From Aquilonibacter sp963703325 (lineage in GTDB: Bacteria > Vulcanimicrobiota > Vulcanimicrobiia > Vulcanimicrobiales > Vulcanimicrobiaceae): DNA of 64,000 bases. The stretch covers positions 186,001 through 250,000 of the forward strand of contig OY969805.1 in NCBI GenBank assembly GCA_963703325.1, given 5' to 3'. A program made the translations under genes and the position numbers. Below, in pieces: positions 60,334 to 64,000 of the stretch; positions within the stretch are counted from its first letter, which is position 1; every line of letters starts with the position of its first letter. Under the pieces are notes generated by a model. The model had not been told where the DNA came from. It saw only the letters and a program-made list of their open reading frames with translations, and did not search any database.

Positions 60334-61106
60334 CGTCCTTCGAACTCCGGCTTGCGTTTGGCGGCAAAGGCTTCGGCGCCCTCGCGATAGTCGCGTGTCG
60401 CACCGAGCAGCCGCTGCAAATCACGTTCGCGATCGAGCGCGGCATCGAAGCTCGAGGTCGCGGTCGCTTCGAACGCCGCTTTGATCGCGCCGATCGCGCG
60501 CGTCGGCGCTTGCGCCAGCGTCGCGGCGAGCGTGTCGCAGGCCGTATCGAGATCAGCATCGTCGACGACTTGCCAAATCGCACCCCACGCGTGCGCTTGT
60601 TCGGCGCTAATGCGCTCACCCAACATCGCCAAGCCGATCGCGCGCGCCTGACCGAAGAGCCGCGGCAGCATCCAGGTTCCGCCCGAATCCGGCAGCAGCC
60701 CGATGCGCGAGAAGGATTCAATGAACGATGCCGACCGCGCCGCGACCACCATGTCCGCCGCGAAGGCGAGGTTTGCGCCGGCACCGGCGGCGACACCGTT
60801 CACCCGCGCGACGATTGGTTTTGGCAGCGCGCGCATCGCGCGAATCAGCGGGTTGTAGAAATGCTCGATCATCAAGCCCAGGTCGCTGCCCGGTGCGACC
60901 GCGGGGTCGGCCAAATCCTGCCCGGCGCAAAACGCGCGTCCGCTTCCCGTCAGCACCACGACACGCACGTCGTGCACGATCGCCGCTTCCTCGAAGGCAA
61001 TCCGCGCCTTGCGCGCGATCTCGCCGTCGAGCGCGTTGAGCTTCTCCGGGCGATCCAGCGTGATGCGCATGATCCCGCGTTCGCGGGTAACGAGCAATCC
61101 GCTCAT
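60330..61106 (-). CDS. paaG: Enoyl-CoA hydratase/isomerase PaaG
   Basis: The 258-aa product is a crotonase-fold enzyme: SGRAFCAGQDLADP, IARMVNGVAAGAGANLAFA-like oxyanion region, LLPDSGGTWMLPRLFG and AIWQVVDD. The segment before the oxyanion hole (LGLMIEHFYNPLIRAM) fits PaaG, which isomerises the ring-1,2-epoxide to the oxepin. Start ATG 61106 overlaps the paaE stop. Confidence 0.9.
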   Translation of the reverse strand: MSGLLVTRERGIMRITLDRPEKLNALDGEIARKARIAFEEAAIVHDVRVVVLTGSGRAFCAGQDLADPAVAPGSDLGLMIEHFYNPLIRAMRALPKPIVARVNGVAAGAGANLAFAADMVVAARSASFIESFSRIGLLPDSGGTWMLPRLFGQARAIGLAMLGERISAEQAHAWGAIWQVVDDADLDTACDTLAATLAQAPTRAIGAIKAAFEATATSSFDAALDRERDLQRLLGATRDYREGAEAFAAKRKPEFEGR

Positions 61107-62188
61107 ACGAGCTGCGCCGCGATCGCGTCGACGTCGAGCGCGACCTCATCGCTCACCGGATGACTTTGGCACATCAGCACGACCCCGCTGCGGACCTCGT
61201 AATCTTCCAACGCAAAATGCACGTCCATATCCACTTCTCCCGCCGTCAACTGCGCGCGACAGGTGGAACACACGCCACCCTTGCACGAGAATGGTAGATC
61301 GATCCCATGCCGGAGACCCGCTTCGAGCACCGACTCGCTATCCTTGCGAATCTCGAAGGTGCGCACCGTCCCGTCGAGCACGACGCTCGCGTGCGCGATG
61401 CGCTCAGGTTGCGAGCGGGCGCGCTCCCGGCGCTCACGCGCGACGGTGCCATCGGTCACGAAACGCTCGAGCACGGTTCGCTCGCGAGGGAACCCGCGCT
61501 CATCGAGCGCTGCGGCGACGCCCTCCATCATCGACTCCGGGCCGCAAATGAAGACGTAATCGGTCGCATCCACATCGACCCAACCCTTGAACAGCGCCAG
61601 CATGCGCTCACGATCGATCCGACCGTTGAAGGCGTCGATCTCCTGCCGCTCGCGGCTGGTGATAAAGATCAACGCGAGTCGGCCGAGATACCGGTCCTTG
61701 AGGTGCTGCAGTTCTTCGCGGAACATCGTCGATGAAGCCGAGCGATTGCCGTAGACGAGCGTAAAGCGGCTTTCCGGTTCCAATTCGAGCGTCGTCTCGA
61801 TCAGCGAAAGGACCGGCGTGATGCCGCTGCCCGCCGCGACCGCGAGGTACGACCGCGCGTTCTCGGCATCGAGCGGCACGAAGAATTTTCCCTGCGGCGA
61901 GGCCACCTCGATCTCATCACCTTCGCGTAGGTCGCCGTGCGCCCAGCTCGAGAAGATCCCGTCCTCGACACGCTTGATCGCGACACGCAGTCGACCCGAG
62001 CGTGGACTCGCGCAAATCGAATACGAGCGCCGCTGCTCTTCGCCTTCGATCGACGTCCGCAGCGTCAGATATTGTCCCTGCGTATAGGTAAACGCATCGC
62101 GCAGGTGCGCCGGTACCGCGAATTCGACGACGATCGCGTCGCGCGTATCTTTACGCACATGGCGGACCGGAAGCTTATAGAAATCCAT
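61103..62188 (-). CDS. paaE: Phenylacetyl-CoA epoxidase reductase PaaE
   Basis: The 361-aa product has an FAD domain (RRSYSICASP), an NAD(P) domain (AVAAGSGITPVLSLI, VFICGPESMMEG) and a C-terminal plant-type 2Fe-2S domain (CKGGVCSTCRAQL and a later Cys in VLMCQSHP). It passes electrons from NADPH to the PaaAC oxygenase. It begins right after the paaD stop. Confidence 0.95.
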   Translation of the reverse strand: MDFYKLPVRHVRKDTRDAIVVEFAVPAHLRDAFTYTQGQYLTLRTSIEGEEQRRSYSICASPRSGRLRVAIKRVEDGIFSSWAHGDLREGDEIEVASPQGKFFVPLDAENARSYLAVAAGSGITPVLSLIETTLELEPESRFTLVYGNRSASSTMFREELQHLKDRYLGRLALIFITSRERQEIDAFNGRIDRERMLALFKGWVDVDATDYVFICGPESMMEGVAAALDERGFPRERTVLERFVTDGTVARERRERARSQPERIAHASVVLDGTVRTFEIRKDSESVLEAGLRHGIDLPFSCKGGVCSTCRAQLTAGEVDMDVHFALEDYEVRSGVVLMCQSHPVSDEVALDVDAIAAQLV

Positions 62189-62671
62189 TCAGTGCGGCTT
62201 CACGTAGTCGAAGGGTTCGCGGCAATCCTCGCAGCGATAGAGCGCCTTGCACGGCGTCGATCCGAAGCGGCTGATCTCGCTAGTGTTGCTCGAAGCGCAA
62301 CGCGGACAACGGATAATCGCGCTGACCAGAGGTCCATCGGCAAGCGTCGGGCCGGGCGGAGCAATACCATGCTCGTGTAAGCGCTCGCGGCCGCGCGCGG
62401 TAATCCAATCGGTCGTCCACGCCGGGGCGAGCCGCCGCTCGATCCGCACGCGCTCGATACCATGCTCGTGCAGCGCGCGTGTGACGTCAGCTTCGATCAC
62501 CGCGGTCGCCGGACAGCCCGAATACGTCGGCGTCAATGCGACGACCAGCCCATCGCCGTCTTCGCGAATCTCACGGACGATGCCGAGATCGGTGATCGTA
62601 ACCAAGGGCAACTCCGGATCCGGTACCGCATCAAGCCACGCCCAAGCTTTGGCCTCGACCGTGAGCGTCAC
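62189..62671 (-). CDS. paaD: Phenylacetyl-CoA epoxidase maturation protein PaaD
   Basis: The 160-aa product has a DUF59/MIP18-like N-terminal domain (PDPELPLVTITDLGIVR, TPTYSGCPATAVIEADV) and a zinc-ribbon tail (RCPRCASSNTSEIS, YRCEDCREPF). PaaD is thought to help iron-sulfur or di-iron assembly in the complex. GTG 62671 overlaps the paaC stop. Confidence 0.93.
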   Translation of the reverse strand: MTLTVEAKAWAWLDAVPDPELPLVTITDLGIVREIREDGDGLVVALTPTYSGCPATAVIEADVTRALHEHGIERVRIERRLAPAWTTDWITARGRERLHEHGIAPPGPTLADGPLVSAIIRCPRCASSNTSEISRFGSTPCKALYRCEDCREPFDYVKPH

Positions 62672-63417
62672 CAAACAGCACCCGGATAACTGCGCGGCAG
62701 TACTTGCATCTCCGCGAGCATGTAGCTCAGCGCCTCGCCGTGCCGCCCCTGTTTGCCGCCGCGCTGCATCCAGCCGTCTTCGGGCTTCGTCAGCGTCGCG
62801 AGCGCAAGCGCAGCATCCACGCGCGCGAGCCACGGCTCACGCAACGACGCCGGATCGACGCCGGCGCCCGCCGCGACCATCGCCGCGTCGATCTCGTCGC
62901 CGGTAAATAGCTCACCGGTAAAGCGCCACAGCTCGTCGACCGCGGACTGCACGCGCTGGTGACTGAGTTCGGTACCGTCGCCGAGCCGCACGAGCCAATC
63001 CTCGCTGCGGCGCAGATGATAGGCGGTCTCTTTGGCCGACTTGGCGGCGATAGCGGCGACCCGTTCATCGCTCGAGGCCGCAAGCGCGGTAAGATTGAGC
63101 CGCGCCCACGCATCATAAAAGTAGCCGCGCACGATCGTGTCGGCGAAGTTGCCGTTGGGCTGTTCGACGAGCAACACGTTGTGATACGCGCTCGCGTCGC
63201 GATGGAACGCCAAGGCGTCGGCGTCGCGGGCGGCTCCTTCGAGCTCACCTGCGTATTCGAGCCAGAGCCTGGCCTGGCCGAACAGGTCCAGTGCGACGTT
63301 GGCGAGTGCGACGTCTTCTTCCATCACCGGGGCGTGCGCAACCCACGCGGCGCTGCGCTGCGCCAGCACGAGCGCGCTATCGCCAAGCCGAAGCAGATAC
63401 TCGATACGGTCGGTCAT
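62668..63417 (-). CDS. paaC: Phenylacetyl-CoA epoxidase structural subunit PaaC
   Basis: The 249-aa product is the ferritin-like partner of PaaA: LGDSALVLAQRSAAWVAHAPVMEEDVALAN, LLVEQPNGNFADTIVRGYFYDAW and ETAYHLRRSEDWLVRLGDG. PaaC lacks catalytic iron and holds PaaA in the complex. ATG 63417 overlaps the paaB stop. Confidence 0.95.
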   Translation of the reverse strand: MTDRIEYLLRLGDSALVLAQRSAAWVAHAPVMEEDVALANVALDLFGQARLWLEYAGELEGAARDADALAFHRDASAYHNVLLVEQPNGNFADTIVRGYFYDAWARLNLTALAASSDERVAAIAAKSAKETAYHLRRSEDWLVRLGDGTELSHQRVQSAVDELWRFTGELFTGDEIDAAMVAAGAGVDPASLREPWLARVDAALALATLTKPEDGWMQRGGKQGRHGEALSYMLAEMQVLPRSYPGAVW

Positions 63418-63701
63418 TAGAGATGCTTCACGCCTTCGGGAACCTGGTAGAAGGTCGCGTGGCGATACGCTTTATCTTCCGAGGGTTCAAAGAGCGCGTC
63501 GCTCTGCGCGGGATCGGTGGCGACGATGTCGCTCGAACGGACGACCCAAATGCTGACGCCTTCGTTGCGCCGGGTGTAGAGATCGCGCGCGTTTTGCACG
63601 GCCATCTCCGCATCGGCCGCGTGCAAACTCCCAACGTGTTTATGCGCAAGACCGTTTTCGCTGCGCACGAAGATCTCCCAGAGCGGCCACGCTTTACTCA
63701 C
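63417..63701 (-). CDS. paaB: Phenylacetyl-CoA epoxidase subunit PaaB
   Basis: The 94-aa product is full-length PaaB: WEIFVRSENGLAHKHVGSLHAADAEMAVQNARDLYTRR. It is a small subunit needed for complex assembly. GTG 63701 overlaps the paaA stop. Confidence 0.95.
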   Translation of the reverse strand: MSKAWPLWEIFVRSENGLAHKHVGSLHAADAEMAVQNARDLYTRRNEGVSIWVVRSSDIVATDPAQSDALFEPSEDKAYRHATFYQVPEGVKHL

Positions 63702-64000
63702 GCGAATCTACCCGCTGCGTGGCTAGAGCCAGCCGCTTCGCGGCTCAGACACTTGTCGGCGTAGGCGACCGCGGCCTCGCGTACCCATGCGCCGTCTTCC
63801 CACGCGTCGATCCGCGTCTGCAGCCGCTCGCGATTGCACGGGCCCTCGCCTTTGATCACGCGATAAAACTCGTCCCAATCGATCGGGCCGATATCGTAGT
63901 GCTGCGTCGCATCGTTCCAGCGCAGATCGGAATCGGGGATTTGCAGGCCGAGTTGCTCCGCTTGCGGGACGCTTTGATCGATGAACTTCTGTCGCAGCTC
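63698..64000 (-). CDS. paaA: Phenylacetyl-CoA epoxidase catalytic subunit PaaA (C-terminal part)
   Basis: The last 100 codons are present: RQKFIDQSVPQAEQLGLQIP, IGPIDWDEFYRVIKGEGPC and DAWEDGAWVREAAVAYA. This is the C-terminus of the di-iron subunit that forms the ring epoxide; the iron ligands lie beyond the window. The final 15 residues (SREAAGSSHAAGRFA) are encoded partly by a palindrome and look like an acquired tail. Confidence 0.95.
   Translation of the reverse strand, partial: ELRQKFIDQSVPQAEQLGLQIPDSDLRWNDATQHYDIGPIDWDEFYRVIKGEGPCNRERLQTRIDAWEDGAWVREAAVAYADKCLSREAAGSSHAAGRFA
63731..63745. repeat. Hairpin inside the 3' end of paaA
   Basis: AGCCGC TTC GCGGCT is a perfect six-base stem with a three-base loop. 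It codes for part of the unusual PaaA tail. The nearby GGCTCTAG also occurs beside the triple hairpins upstream of der. Confidence 0.5.

Overview
The window is a GC-rich bacterial chromosome segment, gene-dense and mostly read in short runs of overlapping genes (ATGA, GTGA and TAGTG junctions). A beta-barrel-like outer-membrane protein, several secreted proteins, mutS-mutL-miaA-hfq-dapF in one run, tmRNA and many GTG/TTG starts indicate a diderm soil-type bacterium. The gene mix (Kdp, two TrkA, phenylacetate catabolism, TMEM175, PilZ pairs) would suit Eremiobacterota (WPS-2) or another little-cultured phylum, but that placement is inference; no rRNA is present to settle it. I saw no insertion sequence, phage or CRISPR array.

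Layout. 0-11.5 kb is accessory: a secreted pentapeptide-repeat protein divergent from MntP, gamma-glutamyltransferase, a winged-helix/nucleotidyltransferase pair, a 3-methyladenine glycosylase, a PP2C phosphatase, a TMEM175-type channel and two hydrolases. Several genes here are broken: the nucleotidyltransferase by a one-base shift, a STAS protein by an amber codon, an epoxide hydrolase by two shifts and a deletion. 12-18.4 kb holds two methyltransferases, ssrA (tmRNA, tag ending ANNEYALAA), surE, a holin-like protein, uvrC, dedA, a stand-alone Clp-N protein and tRNA-Pro(CGG). 18.4-31.8 kb is a potassium and cation region: two TrkA proteins, a NarL-type response regulator with a membrane histidine kinase, a divergent protein made of two KdpD sensor halves without a kinase, kdpFABC with an extra 28-aa membrane peptide, an outer-membrane protein and a CPA1 antiporter.

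31.8-43.2 kb is housekeeping: a radical SAM protein, dapF, hfq, miaA, mutL, mutS and miaB on the minus strand, then der, plsY and efp on the plus strand. A row of three hairpins with identical TCC/GGA triloops lies between miaB and der. 43-56.4 kb holds a CHASE2 nucleotide cyclase, a frameshifted SGNH lipoprotein flanked by a 56-bp direct repeat of the cyclase 3' end, TauE, an amidase, twin PilZ proteins, fumarase, a PDZ-membrane-GAF protein, a SprT-like protease, a TPR protein, twin M55 aminopeptidases and an ArsR-like regulator. 56.4-64 kb ends with a compact P450-like protein and the phenylacetate operon paaABCDE-G-I-J-K, read leftward, with paaA cut by the window edge.

The most unusual item is the split KdpD arrangement at 20.8-25.2 kb: sensor halves duplicated in one protein, membrane/GAF/kinase part in another, and a NarL-type regulator instead of KdpE. 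Second are the triple GGA/TCC hairpins before miaB. Third is a pattern of lesions confined to accessory genes while the long housekeeping genes are intact.
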